Shown here piece by piece: positions 36,709 through 51,053 of a DNA stretch of 64,000 nucleotides. Location: contig NZ_JAFCAR010000001.1 of the NCBI RefSeq assembly GCF_016820245.1, forward strand, positions 372,001 through 436,000, given 5' to 3'. This DNA is from Jannaschia sp. Os4. Its GTDB lineage: Bacteria; Pseudomonadota; Alphaproteobacteria; Rhodobacterales; Rhodobacteraceae. Below the pieces are notes generated by a model. It ran no database searches. It had not been told where the DNA came from and worked only from the letters and a program-made list of their open reading frames with translations. Both the position numbers and the translations under genes were made by a program. Within the stretch, counting starts at the first letter, position 1. Every line of letters begins with the position of its first letter.

Positions 36709-38213
36709 GCAGCCTGCATCCCGTGCGCCCCGCCGAGCATCAGGCCGATCCGCTCCAGCGTGAGGTCGGCGGCCGGCACCGGCGCCGACAGGCGGCCCTC
36801 GTTCAGCGCGGCGAAGCGGTCGGCGATCTCCATGACCTCGTCGAGGTCCTGGGAGACGACGATCACCCCCGCCCCCCCGGCGGCGAGGTCGAGCAGGGCT
36901 TGCCGGATCGCCGCGGCGGCGGCGGCGTCGACGCCCCACGTGGGCTGGTCCACCACGAGGACGCGGGGGCGCTGCAGCACCTCGCGCCCGATGACGAACT
37001 TCTGCAGGTTGCCGCCGGAAAGGGAGCGGGCCGCCGCCCCCGGGCCGGGGGTGCGGACGTCGAAGGCGGAGATGACGCGCTCGGCGAAGGCACGGGCGGC
37101 GCCCCAGCGGACGAAGCCCCGCGCGGCGAGGTCCTCGCGCACGGTCCCCGTCAACGCGGCGTTCTCCGTGAGCGACATGGCGGGGGCGGCGGCGTGGCCC
37201 AGCCGCTCCTCGGGCGCGGCGAGCAGGCCCGCGCGGCGGCGCTCGGTCGGGCCGAGGCGGGAGACGTCCGCGCCCTCGAGGGTGATCGTGCCCGGCGCGC
37301 TCCGCCGCTCGCCCGACAGCGCGCCCAGCAGTTCGTCCTGCCCGTTGCCCGCGACGCCGCCGATCCCCAGCACCTCGCCCGCGCGAAGCTCCAGCGCGAC
37401 GTCGCGCAGCGGCGTGCCGAACTTGGACGCCGGGGGCAGCGACAGGCCCTCGACGCGCAGGAGGACGTCGCCGGTGGCGTGGGCGGCGGCCTTGGGCGGC
37501 CGGAGCGCCTGCCCCACCATCGTCTCGGCGAGACGCGCGGCGGAGGTCGCGCGCGGATCGGCCTCGGCCACGACCTTGCCGCCCCGCAGGATCGTGGCCG
37601 CCTCGCAGAGCTGCCGGATCTCCTCGAGCTTGTGGGAGATGTAGAGGATCGACGTCCCTTCCGCCGAGAGCTTGCGGAGCGTCGAGAAGAGCCGGTCCAC
37701 CTCCTGCGGGGTCAGCACGCTCGTCGGCTCGTCCATGATGAGGAGCTTGGGCTCCTGGAGCAGGCAGCGCACGATCTCGACGCGCTGGCGCTCGCCCGCC
37801 GAAAGGTCGCCGACGCGGCGGGCCGGATCGAGCGGCAGGCCGTAGGCTTCCGACACCTGCCGGATGCGGCCGGCGAGGTCGCGCAGCGCGGGCGGGTCCT
37901 CCATCCCGAGGCTGACGTTCTCTGCCACCGAGAGCGCGTCGAACAGGGAGAAGTGCTGGAACACCATCGCCACGCCCGCGCGGCGCGCGGCCTGCGGGTC
38001 GGCGGGGGCGTGGGGGGCGCCGTCGAAGGTCATGGTCCCGGCATCCGGCTTCACGAGGCCGAAGATCGCCTTGACCAGCGTGGACTTTCCCGCGCCGTTC
38101 TCGCCGAGCAGCGCGTGGATCGCGCCGCGGCGGATGCGGAGCGAGACGGAATCGTTGGCCGTCACGCCGGGATAGCGCTTCGTCAGCCCGTCGATCGTCA
38201 GGATGTCCGTCAC
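36705..38213 (-). CDS. ABC transporter ATP-binding protein, duplicated ATPase (BMP type)
   Basis: 502 residues with two ABC domains. The first has Walker A GENGAGKST (residues 37-45), signature LSAGERQRVE and Walker B LLIMDEPTSVL. The second lacks a canonical Walker A (GNGQDELLGAL), has signature LSGGNLQKFVIGRE, and carries VVDQPTWGVD where Gln replaces the catalytic Glu, as is usual for the degenerate second domain of this family. The GTG start overlaps the xdhC stop. It powers uptake through the two permeases downstream. Confidence 0.94.
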   Translation of the reverse strand: MTDILTIDGLTKRYPGVTANDSVSLRIRRGAIHALLGENGAGKSTLVKAIFGLVKPDAGTMTFDGAPHAPADPQAARRAGVAMVFQHFSLFDALSVAENVSLGMEDPPALRDLAGRIRQVSEAYGLPLDPARRVGDLSAGERQRVEIVRCLLQEPKLLIMDEPTSVLTPQEVDRLFSTLRKLSAEGTSILYISHKLEEIRQLCEAATILRGGKVVAEADPRATSAARLAETMVGQALRPPKAAAHATGDVLLRVEGLSLPPASKFGTPLRDVALELRAGEVLGIGGVAGNGQDELLGALSGERRSAPGTITLEGADVSRLGPTERRRAGLLAAPEERLGHAAAPAMSLTENAALTGTVREDLAARGFVRWGAARAFAERVISAFDVRTPGPGAAARSLSGGNLQKFVIGREVLQRPRVLVVDQPTWGVDAAAAAAIRQALLDLAAGGAGVIVVSQDLDEVMEIADRFAALNEGRLSAPVPAADLTLERIGLMLGGAHGMQAA

Positions 38214-38928
38214 GAGTCCCCCTTCGTGCCGGGCCTCAGTAGCGCGGCCGCGACGCCCACGGCAATCGCCTGCGGGTGCTTCCCCAAGGTCGGGTCGCCT
38301 ATCGGGCAGGCGATGCGGCCCAGGTCGGCGTGGCCGAGCGCCCTCAGCCGCTTCTCGAAGCGCGCCCACTTCGTCGCCGAGCCGATCAGGCCGCAGGAGC
38401 GGAAGCCGTGGGAGAGAGCTGCGTGGCAGAGCGCGAGGTCGAGGTCGTGGGAGTGTGTGAGGATCAGGTGGTCCGCGTCGGACGGGGCGCGGGGCATCAG
38501 TCGGGCCGGTTCGGCGGCCGCGAGCGTGTCCACGCCGTCGGGCGCCGGGTCGGGGAAGCGGTCGGGGTCGAAGTCGATCCACGTGATCGGGCGATCCGCG
38601 AGGGGGGACATCGTCGCGACCACCGCCCGGCCCACATGGCCCGCGCCCCAGACCCAGAGCGGCGGCCCGGCGCGCGTGGGCTCGGGGCGGCCCGCCTCGA
38701 AGGCCAGCGTAACCGCGCCCCCGCAGCACTGCCCCAGCGCCGGGCCGAGGGGGTAGGTGCGCCGGTCGCGCGTCTCCCCGCGGGCCATCATCGCGCGGGC
38801 ATGCGCCGCCGCCTCCCATTCGAGGCGCCCGCCCCCGATGGTGCCGGTCTGGCCCTCCTCCGTCACGGTCATCGACGCGCCACCCTCGCGGGGGACGGAC
38901 CCGCGCGTGGAGGCGACGGTGACGGTGA

Positions 38929-38932
<4 letters not shown>
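38210..38932 (-). CDS. xdhC: Xanthine dehydrogenase accessory protein XdhC
   Basis: A 240-residue molybdenum-cofactor chaperone that sulfurates or inserts cofactor into XdhB. The N-terminal XdhC/CoxI domain (VTVASTRGSVPREGGASM, GTIGGGRLEWEA, QCCGGAV) is followed by a Rossmann-like C-terminal domain (LWVWGAGHVGRAVV; HSHDLDLALCHAAL; FRSCGLIGSATKWARF). It is somewhat short because the N-terminus begins directly at the conserved domain. It overlaps xdhB and the transporter ATPase by four bases each. Confidence 0.93.
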
Positions 38933-41231
<2,299 letters not shown>

Positions 41232-41235
<4 letters not shown>

Positions 41236-42629
41236 GGCGCGACCTCCAGCACCGAAGGCTCGTCCGAGGCGAGGCGCAGCAGCATCCCCCTCGCGGCGTC
41301 GAGCCGGTAGTCGGCGGAGGCGCGCATGTCGGAGAGCGGCGTGAAGTCGTCAGCCAGCTTGGCGACGGCGGCTTCGAGCGTGGTCCGGTCGAGGGGCCGA
41401 CCGTCGAGCGCGGCCTCCACCGCCGCGGCGCGCTTCGGGATCGCCGCCATGCCGCCGAAGGCGACGCGGGGGGACGCCAGCACGCCGTCCGCCACGGGGA
41501 GGGTGGCGGCGAGGCAGACCGCGCTGATGTCCTGATCGAACCGCTTGGAGAGCTTGTGGCAGCGGAGCGTGTCGCGCTGACGAGGGATGTCGATCCGCGT
41601 CACGATCTCGCCCGGCTCGCGCGCCTGCACGCGGTAGTCGAGGTAGAGGTCCTCCAGCGGCATCTCACGCCGCCGATCGCCGAGGCGCAGGTGCACCGTC
41701 GCGCCCAGCGCGATCAGGGCCGGCATCGAGTCCCCGATGGGCGACCCCTCGGCCACGTTGCCGCCGATGGTCGCGGCGTTGCGGATCTGGACGGAGGCGA
41801 AGCGGCGCAGGAGTTCGGCGAAGGCCGGGTGGTGGGGGGCCATCGCGTGGCGCAGCGTCTCCATGTCCGTCAGCGCGCCGATCCGGATGGCGTCGTCGGT
41901 GACGGCCACCCCGCGCATGTCCTCCGCCCCGGCGGCGAAGCAGAGGGGTCCGAGGTCGCGGAACTGCTTGGTCACCCAGAGGCCGACCTCGGTGGCGCCC
42001 GCGACGATCGTGCCGTCCGGGTTGGCCTGCGCCCATGCGGCGAGGTCGTCCTCGCTGCCGGGCATCGCGGGGGGCTCCGCCCCCGTCGGCTGCGCCGCCT
42101 CCCCCGGGATATTTCGGCCAAGAAAGGGGGGCGTCTCCGAGAGGGGGGCGTCGCGCATGTGGTCGGGGACGGGGGCGTCCGCCACGTCCGCGCAGGCCGC
42201 GAGGATCGGGGCGTAGCCGGTGCAGCGGCACAGGTTGCCCGCGACCTGGTCGGCATGGTCGGTCGCGCCGTTGAGGTGGGCGGCGGCCATCGTGGTGACG
42301 AAGCCCGGCGTGCAGAAGCCGCACTGGCTGCCGTGGCGGTCGATCATGGCGCGCTGCACGGGGTGGAGCGTGCCGTCGGGCGCGGCGATCCCCTCGACCG
42401 TGCGCACCGCCTTGCCGTGGAGTTGGGGTAGGAAGAGGATGCAGGCGTTGAGCGCCCGGGCGGAGCAGTCGTCGGTAACGATCACCGAGCAGGCCCCGCA
42501 ATCGCCCTCGTTGCAGCCCTCCTTGGTCCCGGTCAGGCCCCGCGCGCGCAGCCAGTCGAGCGCGGTCGTCGTGGGGTCGTCCACGGTCTCGGTGACGGTC
42601 TCGCCGTTGAGGCGGAACGTGATCTGCAT
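41232..42629 (-). CDS. xdhA: Xanthine dehydrogenase, iron-sulfur / FAD subunit
   Basis: 465 residues. The plant-type [2Fe-2S] cysteines are 39, 44, 47 and 63 (CNEGDCGAC...C); the second cluster cysteines are 103, 106, 134 and 136 (CGFCTPG...CRCTGY). The FAD domain follows from about residue 205 (VAGATEVGLWVTK; ATIGGNVAEGSPIGD). It passes electrons from XdhB to NAD+. The linker at residues 167-190 is encoded by a family B repeat. It is the first gene of the minus-strand operon, 191 bases from divergent dnaE. Confidence 0.96.
42068..42130 (+). repeat. Repeat family B copy inside xdhA, translated antisense
   Basis: The plus strand reads GGGGGC-TCC-GCCCCC, then after a 19-base insert CCCCCGGGATATTTCGGCCA and AGAAAGG, the family B tail. 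xdhA reads through the opposite strand in frame, yielding [20 protein letters not shown] between the iron-sulfur and FAD domains. Confidence 0.7.
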
Positions 42630-42820
42630 GGGAGTCCGGGCCGCGATACCGGATGGCGCCGGAGGCCCCCCTCGATGCGGCGTAGAGGGGGCGGCGGTCG
42701 CGGCAGAGTAAAGCCAAGCGGGGCCGGGGTTTGCAAGGGGCGCGGCGTCGCGGGGCCACATCTTGGGGATAACCCGACATCGACATTCAACATGCGGTGC
42801 GGGCGGACTATCTGAGAGGC

Positions 42821-45800
42821 ATGGCCCAGTTCGTCCACCTCCGCCTGCACACCGAGTACTCGCTGCTGGAGGGCGCGGTGCGCCTCAAGGCGCTGCCGGG
42901 CCTCGTGGCCAAGCAGCGCATGCCCGCCGTGGCGGTCACCGAGACGAACAACATGTTCTCCGCCCTCGAGGCCGCGCAGGGCCTCGCCAAGGCGGGCGTC
43001 CAGCCGATCATGGGCTGCCAGGTCAGCGTCATGCACGACCCCGCCCAGCCGGGCGAGAAGCCGCGCTCCCCCGCCGCCGTCGTCCTCTTGGCGCAGGACG
43101 AGCGGGGCTACGAGAACCTGATGGCGCTCAACACCTGCCTCTACATGGCGCGCCCCGAGATGGAGCCGCAGGTGACGCTGGACGAGCTGGGGCGCCACGC
43201 CGAGGGGCTGATCTGCCTGACCGGCGGCCCCGACGGGGTGCTCGGGCGGCTGGTCGCGGCGGGACAGGAGGCCAAGGCGCTCCGCATCTTCGACCAGTTG
43301 CAGGAGTTCTTCGGCGACCGCCTCTACGTCGAGCTGCAGCGCCGCGGCGCGCCCGAGCCGACCGAGCGCTTCCACGTCGAGCAGGCCTATGCCCGCGACC
43401 TGCCGCTCGTCGCCACCAACGACGTGATGTTCGCCGAGAAGGGGATGCACGAGGCGCACGACGCCTTCCTCTGCGTGGCCGAGGGGTCATACGTCGACCA
43501 GCAGGCGGAGCGGCGCCGCGTGTCGCCGGAGCAGTACCTCAAGTCGCCCGCCGAGATGGCCGCGCTCTTCGCGGACCTGCCGGAGGCCACGGCCAACACG
43601 CTGGAGGTCGCGCGCCGCTGCGCCTTCGCCGCCTATCCGCGCGACCCGATCCTCCCGAGGTTCGCCGACGACGAGGTGGCCGAGCTGCGCCGCCAATCGC
43701 ACGAGGGGCTGGCCGCTCGCCTCAAGGTCATTCCCCACGCCGCGCCCGTGGCGGAGTACGAGGAGCGCCTCGACTACGAGTTGGGCGTGATCGAGCGGAT
43801 GGGCTTCCCCGGCTACTTCCTGATCGTGGCCGACTTCATCAAGTGGGCCAAGGACCACGACATTCCCGTCGGCCCGGGGCGCGGGTCGGGCGCGGGCAGC
43901 CTCGTGGCCTATGCGCTGACGATCACGGACCTCGACCCGCTCCGCTACGGCCTCCTGTTCGAGCGGTTCCTGAACCCCGAGCGGATCTCGATGCCGGACT
44001 TCGACATCGACTTCTGCATGGACCGCCGCGAGGAGGTGATCCGCTACGTGCAGGAGAAGTACGGCGCCGACCGGGTGGGGCAGATCATCACCTTCGGCGC
44101 GCTGCTGTCCAAGGCCGCCGTGCGCGACGTGGGCCGCGTGCTGCAGATGCCGTACTTCCAGTGCGACCAGCTCTCCAAGATGATCCCCGTGGAGGGGGTG
44201 AAGCCCGTCTCGATCACCAAGGCGCTGGCAGACGAGCCGCGCCTGCGCGAGGCCTGCGCCGAGTCCGAGCAGGACCGACGCGAGGGGCGGACCAACCCCG
44301 TGAAGCGGCTGATGGACTACGCCGAGAAGCTGGAAGGGCTCCTGCGGAACGCCTCGACCCACGCGGCCGGCGTGGTGATTGGGGACCGGCCCTTGGACAA
44401 GCTCGTGCCGCTCTACAAGGACCCGCGGTCGGACATGCCCGCGACCCAGTTCAACATGAAGTGGGTCGAGAAGGCGGGGCTGGTGAAGTTCGACTTCCTC
44501 GGCCTCAAGACGCTGACGCAGGTGCAGAACGCGGTCGACATGATCCGCGCGCAGGGCCGCGACCTGCACGTCGCGGCCGACGGGCGCACCCTCTACGAGC
44601 CGACGCCCGAGACGGTGAACGACATCAACGCGATCCCCTTGGACGACGAGGCGTCCTACGCGCTCTACTCCAGCGCCAACACCGTCGCGGTGTTCCAAGT
44701 GGAATCGACGGGCATGATGGACGCGCTGCGGCGCATGAAACCCACCTGCATCGAGGACATCGTGGCGCTGGTCGCGCTCTACCGGCCCGGTCCGATGGAG
44801 AACATCCCGAAGTATTGCGAGGTGAAGAACGGGCTGTCCAAGCGCGACACGCTCCACCCGCTGATCGACGACATCCTCGACGAGACCCAAGGCATCATCG
44901 TCTATCAGGAGCAGGTGATGGAGATCGCCCGGAAGATGGCCGGGTACACCTTGGGCGGCGCCGACATGCTGCGCCGCGCGATGGGCAAGAAGATCCAAGC
45001 GGAGATGGACGCGCAGCGGCCCCTCTTCCTGGAGGGCGCGGCCAAGAACGGGGTCGACAAGCAGAAGGCGATGGAGGTGTGGAACCTCCTCGACAAGTTC
45101 GCGAACTACGGCTTCAACAAGTCCCACGCCGCCGCCTACGGGGTGGTCAGCTACCAGACCGCGTGGCTCAAGGCGAACCATCCCGTCGAGTTCATGGCCG
45201 GGATCATGAACTCCGACATCCACCTGACCGACAAGCTGGCCGTCTACGCCGAGGAGGTGCGCAAGCCCGCCGAGCGCGGGGGCCTCGGGATCGAGATCGT
45301 GCCGCCCTGCGTGAACCGTTCGGAGGCGTGCTTCACGGTGGACGCGGGCAAGCTGGTCTACGGGCTCGGCGCGCTCAAGAACGTGGGCGCGGAGGCGATG
45401 AAGCTGGTGGAGGAGGGGCGCGGCGACAAGCCGTTCGCCACCCTGTTCGACTTCGCCCGTCGGGTTGACCTCAAGCGCATCGGCAAGCGGCCCCTCGAGG
45501 TGCTGGCCAAGGCGGGCGCCTTCGACGAGCTCGACCGCAACCGCGCGCGGGTGCTGGCGTCCATCGACCCCTTGGTCGGCTACTCGGCGGCCATCCACGA
45601 GCAGCGGGGGTCGTCGCAGGTGAGCCTGTTCGGCGAGGCGGGCGAGGACCTGCCCGAGCCGCGCCTGCCCGAGCGCGACGACTGGCTGCCCGCCGAGCGG
45701 CTGGCCGAGGAGTTCGCGGCCATCGGCTTCTACCTCTCGGGCCACCCGCTCGACGACGACATGCCCGCGCTGAAGCGTTCCGGGATCCAGACGCTCGCGG

Positions 45801-46333
45801 ACGTGCAGCAGGCGATGGAGTCCAAGGGCGGCGCGGTGGTGAAGATGGCGGGCGTCGTCGAGTACCGGCAGGAGCGCAAGTCGGCGCGCGGCAACCGCTT
45901 CGCCTTCGTGAAGTGCCTCGACCCCACCGGCGCGTGGGAGTGCATGGTCTTCGCCGACGTGCTCGAGAAGCACCGCGACGCCCTGGAGCCGGGCGCCAAG
46001 GTCGTGCTCCAGATCGAGGCGACCTCCGAGGCGGGGCAGCTCAAGCTGCTCGCCCGCGGGGTGACGCCCATGGACGATGTGATCGACCGGGCGGCGCCCG
46101 CGGGCCTGCGCGTGTTCCTGTCGGACCGGGAGACGCTGCCCGCGCTGTCGGGCCTCCTCGATCGGCTCCGCGCCGAGCCCGCCCGCGTGCGCGGCCCGCT
46201 GCGCCTGTGCCTGATGGACGACGACCTGCCCGGCGAGGTGGAGCTCGAGCTGCCCGACCCCTACCCCGTGGGCCCTGCGGTCAAGGGCGCGTTGCGGAGC
46301 CTCAAGGGCGTGGCGGAGGTGCAGGAGGTCTAG
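42821..46333 (+). CDS. dnaE: DNA polymerase III subunit alpha
   Basis: The replicative polymerase, 1170 residues. The N-terminal PHP domain begins FVHLRLHTEYSLLEGAVRLK. The catalytic aspartates are in PDFDIDFC (Asp395 and Asp397), preceded by PVGPGRGSGAGSLVAYAL. Further on are YQEQVMEIA, GYTLGGADMLRRAMGKK and the fingers/HhH region FNKSHAAAYG. A C-terminal OB fold is present (VVKMAGVVEYRQERKSARGNRFAF). The ATG at 42821 has GAGAGG upstream and gives the conserved start. It stands alone, followed by repeats. Confidence 0.97.
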   Translation: MAQFVHLRLHTEYSLLEGAVRLKALPGLVAKQRMPAVAVTETNNMFSALEAAQGLAKAGVQPIMGCQVSVMHDPAQPGEKPRSPAAVVLLAQDERGYENLMALNTCLYMARPEMEPQVTLDELGRHAEGLICLTGGPDGVLGRLVAAGQEAKALRIFDQLQEFFGDRLYVELQRRGAPEPTERFHVEQAYARDLPLVATNDVMFAEKGMHEAHDAFLCVAEGSYVDQQAERRRVSPEQYLKSPAEMAALFADLPEATANTLEVARRCAFAAYPRDPILPRFADDEVAELRRQSHEGLAARLKVIPHAAPVAEYEERLDYELGVIERMGFPGYFLIVADFIKWAKDHDIPVGPGRGSGAGSLVAYALTITDLDPLRYGLLFERFLNPERISMPDFDIDFCMDRREEVIRYVQEKYGADRVGQIITFGALLSKAAVRDVGRVLQMPYFQCDQLSKMIPVEGVKPVSITKALADEPRLREACAESEQDRREGRTNPVKRLMDYAEKLEGLLRNASTHAAGVVIGDRPLDKLVPLYKDPRSDMPATQFNMKWVEKAGLVKFDFLGLKTLTQVQNAVDMIRAQGRDLHVAADGRTLYEPTPETVNDINAIPLDDEASYALYSSANTVAVFQVESTGMMDALRRMKPTCIEDIVALVALYRPGPMENIPKYCEVKNGLSKRDTLHPLIDDILDETQGIIVYQEQVMEIARKMAGYTLGGADMLRRAMGKKIQAEMDAQRPLFLEGAAKNGVDKQKAMEVWNLLDKFANYGFNKSHAAAYGVVSYQTAWLKANHPVEFMAGIMNSDIHLTDKLAVYAEEVRKPAERGGLGIEIVPPCVNRSEACFTVDAGKLVYGLGALKNVGAEAMKLVEEGRGDKPFATLFDFARRVDLKRIGKRPLEVLAKAGAFDELDRNRARVLASIDPLVGYSAAIHEQRGSSQVSLFGEAGEDLPEPRLPERDDWLPAERLAEEFAAIGFYLSGHPLDDDMPALKRSGIQTLADVQQAMESKGGAVVKMAGVVEYRQERKSARGNRFAFVKCLDPTGAWECMVFADVLEKHRDALEPGAKVVLQIEATSEAGQLKLLARGVTPMDDVIDRAAPAGLRVFLSDRETLPALSGLLDRLRAEPARVRGPLRLCLMDDDLPGEVELELPDPYPVGPAVKGALRSLKGVAEVQEV

Positions 46334-46340
46334 CGAATCC

Positions 46341-46520
46341 CGTGACGGGAGCGCGTCGCAGGGCCGTGGCGCGGCGATGCGACCTCATTGCAAGGCACTT
46401 TATCCATCACCCCCGCACGACGATCGAACAGCGCGCGAACGGAGACGGATCGCCGTGCCGTGGGGACGGCCCGGCGATGCGCGGCTCGTTGGCGCTCGCG
46501 TTCCGCGCGGGCGCGCCGCT
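46341..46520 (+). repeat. Repeat family C, copy 2
   Basis: The region directly after dnaE matches 11811-11990 in landmark order: GTGACG-GAGCGC, GGCGCGGCGATGCG (46371-), CTTTATCC-TCACCCCCGCACG, then GGCGATGCGCGGC (46473-). The GGCGATGCG words are 100 bases apart. It runs directly into a family A palindrome. No gene is seen in it. Confidence 0.6.
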
Positions 46521-46521
46521 C

Positions 46522-46575
46522 GTAGGGTGGGCGACAGCCCACGCCGCACGCCACGTGGGCTGTCGCCCACCCTAC
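46522..46575. repeat. Repeat family A palindrome, perfect copy 2
   Basis: The arms at 46522-46543 and 46554-46575 are perfectly complementary over 22 bases and identical to the copy at 13049. The 10-base loop differs. The outer end contains the stop codon of the minus-strand mesaconyl-CoA hydratase gene. Confidence 0.75.
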
Positions 46576-47591
46576 GCCGGCATCAGTGCCCAGTAATCCA
46601 GATCGAGCAGCACCCCCGGCAAGTACCGCCCGTCCTCGCCGCGCAACTCCCCCGCCGCCGTCGATCCGTCCGTCGCCACGAGCCGCAGCCGCACCGCGGC
46701 CACGTCCTCGCGCAGCTCCGTCATCTCTAGTACCTCGGACCACGCCCGCACCGTCGTGCCCGCGAAGCAGGGGTTCGCGTGGCTGCCCGCGTTGATCCCC
46801 GCCACGAGGCAGGCGTTCTCCAGCCCGTCGAAGCTGAGCGTGCGGGCGAGGCTGATGACGTGCCCGCCGTAGACCAGCCGCCGCCCGTCCTCCCGCACCG
46901 TCGCGTCGAAATGCACCTTGGCCGTGTTCTGCCATAGGCGGGTGGCCATCATGTGCTCGGCCTCCTCGACGGTGACGCCGTCGGGATGCTCGATCACCTC
47001 GCCCGCCGCATGGTCCCGCGCCCGCTTGAACGACCCCGCCAGCCGGGGGTCGTAGCCGCGCAGGTCCAGCCCTTCGGGGATCACGAGGTCCTGCGCCGAC
47101 ACCGCGTCGGCCAGTTCGGGCACCACCGTCTCGGGCGCGGGGGCGTCGGCGTCCCGCTTGCGGACCATCACCCAGCGCACGAAGGACAGCACCGGCTCGT
47201 CCATCTGGTTCAGGCCCGTCGTCCGGACCCAGACGATGCCCGTGCGCCCGTTCGAGTTCTCCTTCAGGCCGATGACCTCGGACACCGCCCGCAGCGTCTC
47301 GCCCGGCCAGACGGGCCGCAGGAACCGGCATTCCGCATAGCCGAGGTTCGCCACCGCGTTGAGCGACACGTCCGGCACGGAGCGCCCGAACACCGTGTGG
47401 AACACGATCATCTCGTCCAGCGGCGCCCCGTCCTCCCAGCCGCAATCGCGGGCGAAGGCGTCCGACGAGGTCAGTGCCATCCGCGCCGGGTAGAAGGCGT
47501 GGTAGAGCGCCCGCTCCCCTTCGGTGAGCGTCCGGGGCGTCGCGTGGACCAGCGCCTCGCCGACGCGGTAGTCCTCGAAGAAGCGGCTCAC
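46572..47591 (-). CDS. mch: Mesaconyl-CoA hydratase (MaoC-like, ethylmalonyl-CoA pathway)
   Basis: A 339-residue double hot-dog protein starting at GTG. It shows FFEDYRVGEALVHATPRTLT, VFHTVFGRSVPDVSLNAVANLGYAECRFLRPV, ENSNGRTGIVWVRT and the second half VEEAEHMMATRLWQNTAKVHFDA, with NAGSHANPCFAGTTVRAWSEV. These match the enzyme interconverting mesaconyl-C1-CoA and beta-methylmalyl-CoA in acetate assimilation. It overlaps the DUF1737 gene by four bases and lies in an operon with a malyl-CoA enzyme. Its stop codon lies within a family A repeat arm. Confidence 0.88.
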   Translation of the reverse strand: MSRFFEDYRVGEALVHATPRTLTEGERALYHAFYPARMALTSSDAFARDCGWEDGAPLDEMIVFHTVFGRSVPDVSLNAVANLGYAECRFLRPVWPGETLRAVSEVIGLKENSNGRTGIVWVRTTGLNQMDEPVLSFVRWVMVRKRDADAPAPETVVPELADAVSAQDLVIPEGLDLRGYDPRLAGSFKRARDHAAGEVIEHPDGVTVEEAEHMMATRLWQNTAKVHFDATVREDGRRLVYGGHVISLARTLSFDGLENACLVAGINAGSHANPCFAGTTVRAWSEVLEMTELREDVAAVRLRLVATDGSTAAGELRGEDGRYLPGVLLDLDYWALMPA

Positions 47592-47788
47592 TGCTGGCCC
47601 AGCTTCATGTCCGGCGCGTAGGGGGCGTCGACCTCCTTGGTCACGGCCTGGGCGCAGCGCATGACGCCCGCCGCGTGGTCCCACGCATAGGCGGGCGAGC
47701 CGTGGAGCGCCCAGCCCTTCGACAGCGCCTCGGAGACCTTATGACAGAAGGCGGACGTGTCCTCGCCCGTGAGCAGTCGGTAGATCAT
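47588..47788 (-). CDS. DUF1737 small protein
   Basis: A 66-residue soluble protein: MIYRLLTGEDTSAFCHKVSEALSKGWALHGSPAYAWD..., the DUF1737 pattern of one beta-alpha-beta unit with a conserved GW-LHGSP. Its TGA overlaps the mch GTG (GTGA), and it starts 4 bases after the nnrU stop. Its role is unknown; coupling to mch is a neighbourhood association only. Confidence 0.85.
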   Translation of the reverse strand: MIYRLLTGEDTSAFCHKVSEALSKGWALHGSPAYAWDHAAGVMRCAQAVTKEVDAPYAPDMKLGQQ

Positions 47789-47792
47789 GGCG

Positions 47793-48353
47793 TCATCCGA
47801 AGGGGTTGTAACCGGCCCATGCGTGGATCCCCGCGACCACGACATAGACCACGAGCGTCGCGACCACGGCGACGACCTCCTTCTTCACCGGCGCGCGGGG
47901 CGGCGGGACGAAGGGGCCCTCCTGCCGGTTGATGATCGCCATCTCGGCCAGCGCCCATGCCAGCAGCCCGCCGAACAGCACGAAGGACGGCGTGTCCCCG
48001 TTCACCAGCAGGTGCGCGACGGCCCAGAGGCTGAACCCGATCAGTTGCGGGTGGCGGGTCTTGGTGCCCCACCAGACCTTCGCCCCCTTCGCGCCCGAGG
48101 CGGCGTAGGAGTAGAAGGCCAGCAGCATCAGCAGGTTGTTGAGGCCGGTGTTCCAGCCCTCGCGGCCCCAGAACACCGCGCCCTCGGCCCAGCGGTAGCC
48201 GAACACCATCATGACGACCGAGGCCACGAGCAGCAGCGCGGTGAGCCCTTTGCCCGGCTCGCCCAGCTTGGCGCGGGCCTCGGGGGCCAGCCGCTTGAAG
48301 AGATGCGCGGCGGTCCACAGGACGACCCCGCCGATCAGTAGCGTCCAGCCCAT
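47793..48353 (-). CDS. NnrU family membrane protein
   Basis: A 186-residue integral membrane protein with about five helices, starting MGWTLLIGGVVLWTAAHLFKR. NLLMLLAFYSYAASGAKG and TKTRHPQLIGFSLWAVAHLLVNGD are the NnrU/isoprenylcysteine-methyltransferase-like signature (RHPQ...WAxAHLL). NnrU was named from a nitric-oxide-reductase-linked gene, but homologues such as this are common outside denitrification loci. It abuts the malyl-CoA enzyme gene with no gap. Confidence 0.88.
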   Translation of the reverse strand: MGWTLLIGGVVLWTAAHLFKRLAPEARAKLGEPGKGLTALLLVASVVMMVFGYRWAEGAVFWGREGWNTGLNNLLMLLAFYSYAASGAKGAKVWWGTKTRHPQLIGFSLWAVAHLLVNGDTPSFVLFGGLLAWALAEMAIINRQEGPFVPPPRAPVKKEVVAVVATLVVYVVVAGIHAWAGYNPFG

Positions 48354-51040
<2,687 letters not shown>

Positions 51041-51053
51041 CCGCAACGGGCCG

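Noticed and set aside
36960-36990. Loss of the catalytic Glu (DQPTWGVD) in the second ABC domain as a damaging mutation
   Set aside because: The second domain of BMP-type ATPases is normally degenerate with Gln at this place, so this is a family trait.
46341-46575. A CRISPR-like or tRNA-like structure after dnaE
   Set aside because: The palindrome and blocks recur only as single dispersed units with no regular spacer array, and no cloverleaf with a T-arm motif is visible.
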